This document shows positions 43,279 to 52,160 of a DNA stretch of 64,000 nt, piece after piece; position 1 is the first letter of the stretch; every line of letters begins with the position of its first letter. Under the pieces are notes generated by a model. That model was not told the DNA's origin. It ran no database searches and saw nothing but the letters and a program-made list of their open reading frames with translations. Source of the DNA: Pseudidiomarina atlantica. Its GTDB lineage: Bacteria; Pseudomonadota; Gammaproteobacteria; Enterobacterales; Alteromonadaceae. The translations under genes and the position numbers were made by a program. Where the stretch lies: the NCBI RefSeq assembly GCF_000753735.1, contig NZ_JPIN01000002.1, forward strand, positions 124,001 through 188,000. The letters run 5' to 3'.

Positions 43279-43776
43279 CTAGAGAATAAACTGATCGCCA
43301 GAAGCTTCCAGCACGTCAAAGATGTCAGTCGTTGGAACATGGAACTGTTTGGCAACATTTGGGATTTTTACTTTGGTGCTAAATTCATCTGTTGGTTTCT
43401 CATGAGTAACAACCGTGGCATTCAAAGTCATAGCTTTTGCGATTAGCCAAGGATCTGCTCCATCTAAAAACCTTATCACTTCTGCTTTTTTGTAGCGTAA
43501 GTGAGTTGAAACGTAGTTCGCAATAACAGCGAAGTTGCTCTGGTCAACTTCACTTTTTGAATCTCCGAAAAAGTGCTTTTGTGACTGCGACCACAAGTGT
43601 AAGTCGTCACCATTTTTTGATGAACGTGTAAGTTCGTTGTAGACCTGATCAATACTTTGCAACTGAAATTTTTGATGTCGCTTCAGTAACCAATCCCAAT
43701 AGGCAGGAACAACTTTCATGCGGTAATGCCGTGATTTTGCCTCAATGAACGAGTTTGCATCTAAAAGATAAATCAC
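43279..43776 (-). CDS. DUF4411 PIN-like ribonuclease (putative toxin)
   Basis: 165 residues. The N-terminus YLLDANSFIEAKSRHYRM has the first PIN Asp (near 6). The second acidic cluster is FLDGADPWLIAKAM near 105-118, and VVTHEKPTDEF near 125 follows, all as in DUF4411, a PIN-domain relative. PIN toxins are Mg-dependent RNases. Its ATG overlaps the stop of the upstream ImmA/IrrE gene (ATGA at 43773-43776), so the two are translationally coupled and probably form a toxin-antitoxin-like unit. Composition is AT-richer than neighbouring chromosomal genes, consistent with horizontal gain. Confidence 0.85.
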   Translation of the reverse strand: MIYLLDANSFIEAKSRHYRMKVVPAYWDWLLKRHQKFQLQSIDQVYNELTRSSKNGDDLHLWSQSQKHFFGDSKSEVDQSNFAVIANYVSTHLRYKKAEVIRFLDGADPWLIAKAMTLNATVVTHEKPTDEFSTKVKIPNVAKQFHVPTTDIFDVLEASGDQFIL

Positions 43777-44918
43777 CAGCCCAACACCTTGTCAGCAAAG
43801 TTTTTCAAGCTATCGGGCTTTACGCCGATAAGATGATGAGCGTCACGGAGTAACATACGTCCGCTGAGCGCCTCGCTAGCTACTGCGCGAGCTAATTTGC
43901 GACTATATCGCGTACTTATCAGCTGGTAGTAGGATGGCCCGCCAGCTTGGTCTTGCTTCTTTTTGTTATGTGCGTTCAGCACCTCTCGGTAAAAGGTCCA
44001 GAAAGTGGCGCTATCAATGTAATCAAATTCAAGAGCGCGGCGTGCTATCACCCACTGGCTTACATGGAAGTGCAAGGCAAGGTCGGGCAGGTTGCGACGC
44101 CAATCCTCGAGTTCATGTTGCCAAACTGCTTGGAACTCGTTAGACGGGACTAAAAACTCGGCAGCGATGCGATTACAGAACTTCTCAACGTGGTTCGTGT
44201 TTTTGGGGCTTAGGTCGGACACGCCAGACTCACCAACCAGCAAGTGAGCAAATTCGTGGATAAGCGTGAAAAGCTGCGCTTGCGGAGCATCGGACGCGTT
44301 AATAAAAATGACAGGGGCATAGTCATCAGTGATGGCGAAACCGCGAAATTCATCAGCACTCAGGTGACGTGAGGTACTGTTACCGACAACGCTATTGCGC
44401 ATTACCAGTGCGCCGATATCTTCAATGCGATGAATGAGTTGGCGAAGGTACTCCTCAAACTGACGTGGACGCTCGCTGAACTGGCTACCGAGTAGCATTT
44501 GAGTAGTGGCCAAGGTACTTACGAGGTCATTTATACTACAGCTATCAATCCAATCAATTGTGTCGCGAGCTTCGCTGAGACAGTAGTCGCGATACCAATC
44601 CTGACGCTCGGTCGCAATAAGAATAGTATCGCGTAATTCAAGACTGTAGCCACCAAGTGGATGGTCCCCAACGGTACGAAGATCAGGCAACGGTAATTGT
44701 TCTTCTGGTGGCGCATCAAGAAACAAAAAACCAAATGGAATATAGGTCTTGGCGGCAAACTTCTGTGCGGCGCTGAAAGATGGTTTTTGCAGACCGCTCT
44801 CCCAAGCATCTATTTTTTCAGCTGGAACCTTGAGTTTGCTCGCAATGTCAGCCACAGCAAAGCCTGCTCGTTGGCGAGCCCAGCTCAAAAGTTGCGGGTT
44901 GACGAGTGCTTCAGCCAT
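43773..44918 (-). CDS. XRE-ImmA/IrrE metalloprotease paired with PIN gene
   Basis: 381 residues from ATG 44918; the frame is open 27 codons further upstream without an RBS. The helix-turn-helix lies at about 14-45 (LLSWARQRAGFAVADIASKL, then KIDAWESGLQKPS). The ImmA/IrrE peptidase domain carries the zinc motif HEFAH at residues 221-225, followed by NRIAAEFLVPSNEF near 255. Such proteins act as antitoxin or as a protease that removes a repressor. The DUF4411 PIN gene overlaps its stop by four bases. The C-terminal 100 residues (from about 280) have no motif I recognise beyond helical content. Confidence 0.9.
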   Translation of the reverse strand: MAEALVNPQLLSWARQRAGFAVADIASKLKVPAEKIDAWESGLQKPSFSAAQKFAAKTYIPFGFLFLDAPPEEQLPLPDLRTVGDHPLGGYSLELRDTILIATERQDWYRDYCLSEARDTIDWIDSCSINDLVSTLATTQMLLGSQFSERPRQFEEYLRQLIHRIEDIGALVMRNSVVGNSTSRHLSADEFRGFAITDDYAPVIFINASDAPQAQLFTLIHEFAHLLVGESGVSDLSPKNTNHVEKFCNRIAAEFLVPSNEFQAVWQHELEDWRRNLPDLALHFHVSQWVIARRALEFDYIDSATFWTFYREVLNAHNKKKQDQAGGPSYYQLISTRYSRKLARAVASEALSGRMLLRDAHHLIGVKPDSLKNFADKVLGW

Positions 44919-45074
44919 GTTGCTCCACCGGTATCGTGTATATGTAGAGTGAGAGTATAACGCAATTTTTTTTGGTGTGAATGGTGAAAAATTAGACACT
45001 CATTGTCAGTCTGATGCTAACCTCTAGACAGATTATTTCTCATCATCACGGATGTGTAAGAAAGGAACGTAGTT

Positions 45075-45446
45075 ATGAACTTAGGCGCATTTTCAATGAG
45101 TTTGGCAGTCAAAGATTTGACCGCATCCTTAGCTTTTTACAAAAAACTAGGCTTTGAACCCCTTGCCGATATGAGCGAACAAGGTTGGGCCATTTTAAAG
45201 AACGGCGACCACGTGATCGGCCTCTTTGGCAAGTATATCGACGAAAACATTCTCACCTTTAACCCAGGCTGGGACCAAAGCGGCAAGAACGTTGAGCCCT
45301 TTACCGACATTCGCGAGCTGCGCGCGCAGCTAGAAGCTGCTGGCATCGAGGTTTTTAATGCCAACCTTGATGGCCCCGATAGCCGCGGTAGCTTGATGAT
45401 TCGCGACCCGGATGGGAATGCGATTTTGTTGGACCAGCATCGGTAG
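45075..45446 (+). CDS. VOC-family (glyoxalase/bleomycin resistance-like) protein
   Basis: 123 residues covering one VOC domain: MSLAVKDLTASLAFYKKLGF at the start, GWAILKNGDHVIGLF in the middle, and MIRDPDGNAILLDQHR at the end, which is the classic metal-site Glu/Asp region. VOC proteins bind a metal in a beta-alpha-beta-beta-beta fold and include glyoxalases, dioxygenases and antibiotic-binding proteins. The actual substrate is unknown. It stands between the ImmA gene (divergent) and the PLD-helicase gene (68 bases downstream, same strand). Confidence 0.85.
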   Translation: MNLGAFSMSLAVKDLTASLAFYKKLGFEPLADMSEQGWAILKNGDHVIGLFGKYIDENILTFNPGWDQSGKNVEPFTDIRELRAQLEAAGIEVFNANLDGPDSRGSLMIRDPDGNAILLDQHR

Positions 45447-45514
45447 GTTGCTTGCTCGGATGGTCAAAACCTGGCACTTTAGCTTACAAGCATGAAAGCT
45501 AGGGATGACAGGTA

Positions 45515-48500
45515 ATGAAGGAAGGATTTTACGAGCTTCTGAAAAATGATGCGCTGGCGCAAAAGATTGCAGATTCAGGTTTAGAAGAAATAAGCGAAAG
45601 GCTAGATCTAACAACGAGTAGTCGTCATTTAGCCGAAGTTTTCACCGAAGAAATATCCAATGCTTTAGCAGAACTGCAAAGCGACGGAAGTAAATCTGAT
45701 CAGCGTCTACATCGTCAAATTGAAATTCTAAACGACTTAATCGTCTACGCACGTCAGCTTGCGAATATCGAACCGCAATCAAGTTATCTTAGTCCTCCTG
45801 AGGTTCTGCGAGCGCTTCACAAACCAAACCATAGCGTGGACCTGCCGCAGGTTGGTATGGCACAACCGTGGCTGTTTACCTCAGGAAAAGACTCACCTGC
45901 TTTATTTCATGAACTCAAAGCTGAGCTTTCGAGTTGTAAGCATGTCGACATTTTGATGAGTTTTATCACCGTGGCAGGTGTTCGCAAAATCATCAATCTG
46001 CTGCGGGATATAACCGCGGTCGATGCGCAGCAAAACTCGCGCACAAGTTTAAGAATTATTACGACAACTTACACCGGTGCGACCGATCTTAAAGCAGTGC
46101 AAATGTTGGCTGAGTTACCAAACTGCGAAGTTAAGGTTTCCCTCGATGGCCGTCGTAATCGTTTGCACGCGAAGGCTTGGATCTTCGAGCGTGAAACAGG
46201 TTTTGGCTCCGCTTATGTGGGGAGTGCTAATCTTTCTGGTGCGGCACTAATGGGCGGACTCGAGTGGACGGTAAAGTTCACCGAAAAAAGCCAAAACTTC
46301 CTGTATCAACGCGCCCGTGCGCATTTCGAGACCTTGTGGCAAGACGAGGAGTTTCAGACCTTTGATCCACATAATGAGACTCATCGAAACGAGCTACGAG
46401 CCGCGCTAGCTAGAGAAAGTGGCCAGCGTGATTATGGTGACAACGTTATCACCACATTTTTTGATATCCAGGCAAAACCGTTCCAGCAAATTATTCTCGA
46501 TCAGCTTGAAAATGAGCGTGCACATGGGCGATACCGCAACCTCTTAGTTGCTGCCACAGGTACGGGAAAGACGGTGATGGCGGCGCTGGATTATAAGCGA
46601 CTTTGTAAGCAGGAGGGCGGCGAACCGAGACTGTTATTTGTGGCGCACCGCAAGGAAATTCTTCAGCAGTCACTACAGACATTTAGACATGTCATGCGTA
46701 ACGGAAACTTTGGTGATTACCTAGCGGACGGATATGAACCGGAGTCCTACACTCATTTGTTTGCGACCATCCAAAGTTTGAATAGTCGGGAGCTGGTTGA
46801 AGAGCTCGGCTCTGATTATTGGAATATGGTTATCATTGATGAGTGTCACCACATCGCTGCTCCCTCCTTTCTTCAACTAATAGAGGGTCTTCAACCGAAG
46901 TATCTTTTGGGCTTGACCGCAACGCCTGAGCGTACTGATGGATTAAATATTCTCCAGCATTTTGATTTGAGACCAGATGGTACACCGTCTGCACAGATGC
47001 GCTTATGGCACGCTTTAGAGCAGCAATTACTTGCACCATTTGAATACTATGCGTGTGCTGATGGCATCGATTATTCCGGTGTCAACTGGCGGAGCACAAA
47101 TCAGGTAGCACAATTGGACCAGTTGCTCACCGGAGAACGTGGCCGCGCCCTTGCGGTGTTGCGCGCCTGGGAAGAGCATGTGAGTTCAATCACGGAATGC
47201 CGAGCATTGGCGTTCTGCGTCTCAATTGCTCATGCGGAATATATGACACGATTCTTTAATGGGCATGGCGTTAAAGCTGCACTCGTCACAGGTCAGACGC
47301 CAGCGCAAGAACGAGCACAATTACCGAAGCTTCTGGAACGACGAGAAATCAACGTGATTGTGACAGTTGATCTTTACAACGAGGGTGTCGATTTACCGTT
47401 TGTAGATACACTTTTGTTACTGCGTCCGACACAAAGTGTGACTTTGTTTCAGCAGCAAATTGGGCGGGGACTTCGTCTTCATGACGGGAAAGAAAGTTGT
47501 TTGATTCTTGATTTTGTTGGCCAGTACTCAGAAGACTTTCGTTTCGATATTTTGTACAGCGCAATTACAGGCTTGTCGAAACGACAAGTGGTTGATGGCG
47601 TTGAATACGGTTTTGGACACTTGCCGCCGGGCTGTTATCTGCAAATGCAAAAGCAAGCGCGTGAGCAGATTCTGAAGAGTTTACGCTTTGCCGTAAATTT
47701 GAATTGGAATCGTCTGCAAACTGAACTTACCAGTTACCGAGCGCGACACGGAGTGCAAGATGTTCATTTAGCAGAATTCGTTCGCGAGCAAGCTTTAGAG
47801 TTCGAGGATATTTATCGAAAGAATGGCGCTTCGGGCTGGACCCGTTTAAAGCGTGATGCACAGATATTGGAAGATAGACCTTCGGAACTCGAAACTCGCC
47901 TCAACCGCCGCTTTAAAGATGTGTTACACATCGACGATCCCGATTATTTGGCAGTGATGCGCGCCATCGGTAAGGGTTCGCTTGATACCGATGCTCTCTC
48001 GCGTAAGCGTGCGCTCATGTTGGCTTATCAAATATGCGGAGGAAGTGGTATTCAGACGGTTGATGGGTTTCTTGATGACTTGTCGCGTACGCCAGAGTTA
48101 TTGGTCGAGTTGGTGGAGCTTGCTGACGCGTTGGATGCTGCCACGAACGAGCAATTTAGTCCGTTACCGGAGCTCGAGTCATCGGGTTTGAAGCTGCATA
48201 GTGCCTATCAAAATCGAGAGATTATGACCGCAGTTGGTTACCATACCGAATCGCATTTTGCAGCGGTGCGAGAGGGTGTTTGGCGTGACCAAGAAGCCAA
48301 GATAGAGCTGCTTTTTGTCACCCTCGACAAGCAAAACGCGCTGCATGAAGGTGTCGCATACGATGACTATGCGATCAACCGAGAACTGTTTCATTGGCAA
48401 ACTCAAAATACTGCTGCACCTCACACCACAGCTGGGCGTCGCTACCTTGAAAGTGCGACAAATGGCTGGCGCTTTCAGCTATTTGTCCGACTAAACAAGC

Positions 48501-48631
48501 AGCAACCCTATCGTGCTTGTGGACCGCTCGAGTTCGTAAAAAGTGAGGGAGAACGGCCGATGAGTATTACGTGGAAGTTGAAGTATCCGCTTACGGCACG
48601 GCTTTTTCAGGAATATTCGATTGCGCGATGA
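45515..48631 (+). CDS. PLD-nuclease / superfamily 2 helicase with DUF3427
   Basis: 1038 residues. Residues about 120-290 form a phospholipase-D-type domain with HAKAWIFER and GSANLSGAALMGG near 218-240. One HxK motif per chain is seen, as in PLD nucleases that act as dimers. The SF2 helicase core follows: Walker A ATGTGKT near 347, DECHH near 441, LLGLTATPERTDG near 470, and motif VI QQIGRGLRLHDG near 647. The rest (about 700-1038) is the DUF3427 region. The whole resembles DNA-restriction or repair helicases (related to type III Res subunits), but there is no cognate methylase in line. The XRE protein 117 bases downstream is the only co-directional partner. Codon use and lower GC suggest foreign origin. 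Confidence 0.9.
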   Translation: MKEGFYELLKNDALAQKIADSGLEEISERLDLTTSSRHLAEVFTEEISNALAELQSDGSKSDQRLHRQIEILNDLIVYARQLANIEPQSSYLSPPEVLRALHKPNHSVDLPQVGMAQPWLFTSGKDSPALFHELKAELSSCKHVDILMSFITVAGVRKIINLLRDITAVDAQQNSRTSLRIITTTYTGATDLKAVQMLAELPNCEVKVSLDGRRNRLHAKAWIFERETGFGSAYVGSANLSGAALMGGLEWTVKFTEKSQNFLYQRARAHFETLWQDEEFQTFDPHNETHRNELRAALARESGQRDYGDNVITTFFDIQAKPFQQIILDQLENERAHGRYRNLLVAATGTGKTVMAALDYKRLCKQEGGEPRLLFVAHRKEILQQSLQTFRHVMRNGNFGDYLADGYEPESYTHLFATIQSLNSRELVEELGSDYWNMVIIDECHHIAAPSFLQLIEGLQPKYLLGLTATPERTDGLNILQHFDLRPDGTPSAQMRLWHALEQQLLAPFEYYACADGIDYSGVNWRSTNQVAQLDQLLTGERGRALAVLRAWEEHVSSITECRALAFCVSIAHAEYMTRFFNGHGVKAALVTGQTPAQERAQLPKLLERREINVIVTVDLYNEGVDLPFVDTLLLLRPTQSVTLFQQQIGRGLRLHDGKESCLILDFVGQYSEDFRFDILYSAITGLSKRQVVDGVEYGFGHLPPGCYLQMQKQAREQILKSLRFAVNLNWNRLQTELTSYRARHGVQDVHLAEFVREQALEFEDIYRKNGASGWTRLKRDAQILEDRPSELETRLNRRFKDVLHIDDPDYLAVMRAIGKGSLDTDALSRKRALMLAYQICGGSGIQTVDGFLDDLSRTPELLVELVELADALDAATNEQFSPLPELESSGLKLHSAYQNREIMTAVGYHTESHFAAVREGVWRDQEAKIELLFVTLDKQNALHEGVAYDDYAINRELFHWQTQNTAAPHTTAGRRYLESATNGWRFQLFVRLNKQQPYRACGPLEFVKSEGERPMSITWKLKYPLTARLFQEYSIAR

Positions 48632-48748
48632 CATTTGGCTGCTTATGTTTGTTAGCGCTGAGGTGTCCGCCACTGTCCACTGCAATGTCTGTAATTAGAG
48701 TATTTAGAGAGATAGATTCAGTTGGCACCTACAAAAAAGGAGAACAGG

Positions 48749-49735
48749 ATGCCATCAAGTAACTCTAATGAGTCTTTTAATATTTCAGCAGGACTGAGAG
48801 CGCACACTACTGAAAAACACAATGTCATTGCCTTGCAATGCGGTATTCATGACAAGACTGTTCAGCGTGCTATGAATGGGAAATTAGTATCTGCAGATAC
48901 TGTTATGAAGATTGCACGCGGACTGGGCTTGGAGTTAGACGACCTAGTTAAGCAAGAATATTGCGGACGTGTTTGGATCGCCGCGCGAGGTGGAGACTTC
49001 CTCAAATTTGTTGCAATGGACTTTTATGACACTCTTGTTGAGGCAATACTCAAGATAACCGAAGAAGTTCGTGGATCTATCACGGAGCTGTCAAATGATG
49101 CTGTCGCGGTTGAAATTAAAGAGTCCGCCAATGAGATTTCTGTTTCGATAAGTTCGAAGTTAAATAGTTATGCGGCTAACTGGAAATTACGTCCCGCACG
49201 CTTGCGCGAAAGCGGTGTCTGCTATGAAAGATTCTCCAATTGGGACGATTTGAATTGGCATGACGCAAAGTTTGATCTGATGCTCAACCTATCGGATGAC
49301 GTCACATTAAATGATTTACCCTACGTTTCAAAAATTCTCCCAGTGGGATGGATTGTGACGTTTTTGAATCCTGATGAAGTCGGACTGAAACAGAGGGTCG
49401 GAGTACAACATTTTGCTACCGATGCAGATTTTTGTGCTTCGATTAACGAGTTTCTCTCGACAGGACCTGTAATCAACGTCGAATTCGACGAGAGACTGCT
49501 GAGAATCGTCATTCATTTAAAGTTAGGGAGGTTAGAGCGACGAAAGATATTGATTGAGCGAGCAGCATTCGCGCCAGGTGGTAATCCCTACAAAGCCAGT
49601 TTCAATCGGCAGTTGGCTGAAGTCATGGTTCGTGAAATTAGCACACCAAACGAGCCCCGGCTAACATGTTTAATGGGCGATACCACGGAGGTGCGACCGT
49701 TTGGGCCGTGCGCAAAATCGATGTCGACCTATTAA
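48749..49735 (+). CDS. XRE-domain protein with unrecognised C-terminal region
   Basis: 328 residues from ATG 48749, preceded by AAAAGGAGAACAGG. Residues 12-65 make a Cro/C1-type helix-turn-helix (KHNVIALQCGIHDKTVQRAM, then ADTVMKIARGLGLELDDLV). The remaining 250 residues match nothing I know. They begin with WIAARGGDFLKFVAMDFYD, continue with a beta-rich part (SNEISVSISSKL-like) and end near VRPFGPCAKSMSTY. GC content is lower than that of the surrounding chromosome. It follows the PLD-helicase gene and may regulate or assist it. It converges with ppiC, leaving only 4 bases between stops. The function is unknown; DNA binding by the N-terminus is the only firm statement. Confidence 0.72.
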   Translation: MPSSNSNESFNISAGLRAHTTEKHNVIALQCGIHDKTVQRAMNGKLVSADTVMKIARGLGLELDDLVKQEYCGRVWIAARGGDFLKFVAMDFYDTLVEAILKITEEVRGSITELSNDAVAVEIKESANEISVSISSKLNSYAANWKLRPARLRESGVCYERFSNWDDLNWHDAKFDLMLNLSDDVTLNDLPYVSKILPVGWIVTFLNPDEVGLKQRVGVQHFATDADFCASINEFLSTGPVINVEFDERLLRIVIHLKLGRLERRKILIERAAFAPGGNPYKASFNRQLAEVMVREISTPNEPRLTCLMGDTTEVRPFGPCAKSMSTY

Positions 49736-49739
49736 AGCA

Positions 49740-50018
49740 TCACCCGCGCGACAACACCTTAATCAAGTGCCAGCCGAACTGCGTTTTCACCGGTCCATGC
49801 ACCTCCAGCGTGGGCTTGCCGAACACGACTTTGTCAAAGGCTGGCACCATTTGACCGCGACGAAATTCGCCAAGGTCACCGCCTTTTTTGCCTGACGGGC
49901 AAAGTGAGTGCTTGCGCGCTAAATCACTAAACTTCTTGCCCGCAGCAAGCTGCTTTTTCAGTTCTGCGGCTTGTTCTTGGGTCTTTACCAGAATGTGTAG
50001 AGCGTGAGCGCGGGCCAT
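49740..50018 (-). CDS. ppiC: Parvulin-type peptidyl-prolyl isomerase
   Basis: 92 residues from ATG 50018 (a longer frame by 4 codons is possible). It is a stand-alone parvulin: [12 protein letters not shown] at the start, [20 protein letters not shown] in the middle, and [15 protein letters not shown] at the end. The two conserved His and the FGWH motif are present. There is no signal peptide, so it is cytoplasmic, like E. coli PpiC. It catalyses cis/trans isomerisation of X-Pro bonds. It is downstream of the methyltransferase-HNH gene on the same strand (25 bases). Confidence 0.95.
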   Translation of the reverse strand: MARAHALHILVKTQEQAAELKKQLAAGKKFSDLARKHSLCPSGKKGGDLGEFRRGQMVPAFDKVVFGKPTLEVHGPVKTQFGWHLIKVLSRG

Positions 50019-50043
50019 GGTGGTCTCCAATGAGTGTCAGTAA

Positions 50044-51717
50044 TTACCAGTCTTGCAGTTGCTGCAATTGCTTAATGCGATCGCGTTGCACGGTGAGCGC
50101 TGCGAACACGTCTTCAAAATTGGTGTTGGCTGGCGCTAAATCAGGCAACGCTAGATTGGCTTTGGTGAAAAACTCGCGCGAATTGTCCTGCCATGCGCGT
50201 TGCCACCAGTTCAAAATGTAGTCTTTTGAATGCAGCAACCGTTGTCGGGTGGGGAGTTTATCCGATTTTGCTGCGTTGATGGCGGTTTTTGTCGGCAAGA
50301 GGTTCCACAAATCATTGTTTGGCCAGCGGGCAAACGGGAATGCGTGATCGACGGCGTAGGCGCTTTTGTTCAAGTGACTGCCGCTCCAACAACAATCAAC
50401 GTCAGCCAAAGCTGCAACACGGTCACGAACTTGGCGAGTTGACCGCTCAGGATTTTCCCAGCGCAATGCGTTTAGATAGTCGACTTTGCTGTAGGCATTC
50501 GGATGGCTTCGATTGTAGCCTTCCATTAAGGTGACCCACTCGTTGACGAGTGCGGGCTCTATCCACACGCTGTAGTTGGCGAGTACGTCCCAAATGCTAA
50601 TCGGGACATAGAAGATGCCTAATGATTTTAGATACTCATAGTCAAGCATTAAGCCATGCTTCGGCGCGTTTGTGCGCTTGAGTTCGACCTCGAAAACGCC
50701 TTCGTTGGTGCCCGGTAGCGTGATGTACTTGGCGGGCATGTTTTTAATCGTCGAGGCAATATCTTTTAGGGTGCGATGCAAGTTCTGCGCTTCACCTTGG
50801 TCGAGAATACAGCGACCAATATAGAAGTCATTGGCGTTAAAGCGTGTCAGCGTTTGCCAGCCGTTTTCTTTTACAAAGCCAAGTCCGCGACTGCCGCCCT
50901 GTTGCATGTTAAACGTATCAAGCAACGGCTTATAAAGCTTCAGCCAGTAGAGCGCAACGAGCCCCATGGGGAGTGCGACGTGTTTTGCAGTACGCTCAAT
51001 TACGGCGCCGGGATGCCCTTCGGCAATTCGCAAAAGCGTGCGAAGCAGTGCCACCTTGTACGTCGAGGCTTTAGAGTCATTGATCACAATATTACGGAGG
51101 AGCGGAAATGCGCCGGTGCCGTCGTCGGGGAGTCGCAATATGACGGTTTGCCAGTAAACATCGGGGCGTTCGAGTTTGTCATCGCGGCGTTCTAGTAATT
51201 TGTAACTCAACCCTTGCTGCTGCGCGTACTGCTTCAGCTCATCGGCATCAACCGGGTGCATCGTCCGCCCGTCGGGGCTGGCACCGTGGCGCAACGAAAC
51301 GACCATTTTGCCGTTCGGTTTTAGCAGCGAGCTGAGTTTGCGAAACGCGCGTTGGCGCTGACTCGGCGCTATGTGCATCCATACGGCACTCAACAGAATG
51401 AGGTCGAATTTGGTGGCTTGGCGTTGTACATGGGCGAGTTCTGGCAGGCTGTCGTCAATCCAATGAATGTTCGGGCTGGTGGCGTAGCGTTGCGCTTGTT
51501 CACGAATGCCGTGCGCGGGCTCGACGGCATACACGGTCAGGCCTTTACTGGCGAGGTAACGGGCATCGCGACCCGAGCCGGCACCGACGTCGAGCGCAAT
51601 GCCATCGCGCGGCAGCTCTTCGAGCCAGTCTTGGTGCACTTGCTCGAAGTCGAGGCTGTCGTATTGCGCCGCTAGCTGCTCGGCGTGCTTGGTGTAATAC
51701 TGAATCGTGTCGTCCAT
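50044..51717 (-). CDS. Class I methyltransferase fused to an HNH endonuclease
   Basis: 557 residues from ATG 51717; the frame is open to 51783, but the shorter start gives the usual methyltransferase N-terminus (DDTIQYYTKHAEQLAAQYD). The SAM motif I is ALDVGAGSGRDARYLA near 42, followed by LILLSAVWMHIAPSQR near 98. After about residue 210 comes a helical segment (YKVALLRTLLRIAEG) that often precedes HNH domains. The C-terminal HNH is near 440-485: CCWSGSHLNKSAYAVDHAF, then NNDLWNLLPTKTAINAAKSD, with His in VDH, Asn in NDLWN and Lys/Asp behind. One protein could therefore both methylate and cut, or modify a substrate and guard it. I know no fixed function. It diverges from the DUF1653 gene. 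Confidence 0.85.
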   Translation of the reverse strand: MDDTIQYYTKHAEQLAAQYDSLDFEQVHQDWLEELPRDGIALDVGAGSGRDARYLASKGLTVYAVEPAHGIREQAQRYATSPNIHWIDDSLPELAHVQRQATKFDLILLSAVWMHIAPSQRQRAFRKLSSLLKPNGKMVVSLRHGASPDGRTMHPVDADELKQYAQQQGLSYKLLERRDDKLERPDVYWQTVILRLPDDGTGAFPLLRNIVINDSKASTYKVALLRTLLRIAEGHPGAVIERTAKHVALPMGLVALYWLKLYKPLLDTFNMQQGGSRGLGFVKENGWQTLTRFNANDFYIGRCILDQGEAQNLHRTLKDIASTIKNMPAKYITLPGTNEGVFEVELKRTNAPKHGLMLDYEYLKSLGIFYVPISIWDVLANYSVWIEPALVNEWVTLMEGYNRSHPNAYSKVDYLNALRWENPERSTRQVRDRVAALADVDCCWSGSHLNKSAYAVDHAFPFARWPNNDLWNLLPTKTAINAAKSDKLPTRQRLLHSKDYILNWWQRAWQDNSREFFTKANLALPDLAPANTNFEDVFAALTVQRDRIKQLQQLQDW

Positions 51718-51822
51718 GTGCTCTTGGGTTGCGCGCTGCAGTCTGATTCGCATGTGCGATTCGCTTGTACGGTTAGCTCTCACTATAATGGCTTTTTGCG
51801 CTTAATCAAAAGAAGGTGTTCG

Positions 51823-52041
51823 ATGGATTCGTTGCAGCCAGGTATTTACAAGCACTACAAAGGGCCTGAATACCAGGTGTTAGACGTGGTTAGGCACTCG
51901 GAGACCGAGGAGTTATTGGTGCTCTATCGGCCGCTATATGGCGAGCGCAAGCTATGGGTGCGACCCTATCCGATGTTTGTTGAAACGGTGCTGGTCGATG
52001 GTGTTGAGGTGCCACGTTTTCAGTATGTGCGGGGTGGTTAG
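51823..52041 (+). CDS. DUF1653-family small protein
   Basis: 72 residues from ATG 51823 (RBS AGAAGG). The family core is clear: PGIYKHYKGPEYQVLDVVRH near 7-26 and LLVLYRPLYGERKLWVRPYP near 34-53. DUF1653 proteins are small, widely spread beta-rich proteins of unknown function. The longer open frame upstream is not supported. It is divergent from the methyltransferase-HNH gene, and its stop lies 10 bases before the 22-bp repeat array. Confidence 0.92.
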   Translation: MDSLQPGIYKHYKGPEYQVLDVVRHSETEELLVLYRPLYGERKLWVRPYPMFVETVLVDGVEVPRFQYVRGG

Positions 52042-52051
52042 GGTGGTTTGA

Positions 52052-52132
52052 AGTTTCAATTGGACGCAATAAGACTTTCAATTAGACGAACAAAAACTTT
52101 CAATTGGACGGAAGGCTATCTACACTTAGACG
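52052..52132 (+). repeat. Four phased 22-bp direct repeats
   Basis: The core ACTTTCAATTGGACG recurs at 52052 (one mismatch), 52074 (one mismatch), 52096 (exact) and, degenerate (11 of 15), at 52118. The period is exactly 22 bases. Because 22 is not a multiple of three, and about two helical turns, repeated protein-binding sites are more likely than coding repeats. The array sits 29-110 bases before the GTG of the ATPase gene. It could be an operator, an iteron or the multi-repeat end of an IS21-type element. Confidence 0.85.
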
Positions 52133-52160
52133 AAATCTGTCATTTAAAGGGGTTTAAGGC

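Noticed and set aside
45515-48631. Type III restriction subunit Res
   Set aside because: PLD and DUF3427 domains and the absence of a Mod methylase do not fit a type III system.
52052-52132. 22-bp repeats as a small CRISPR array
   Set aside because: The interval between 15-bp cores is only 7 bases, too short for spacers, and no cas gene is near.
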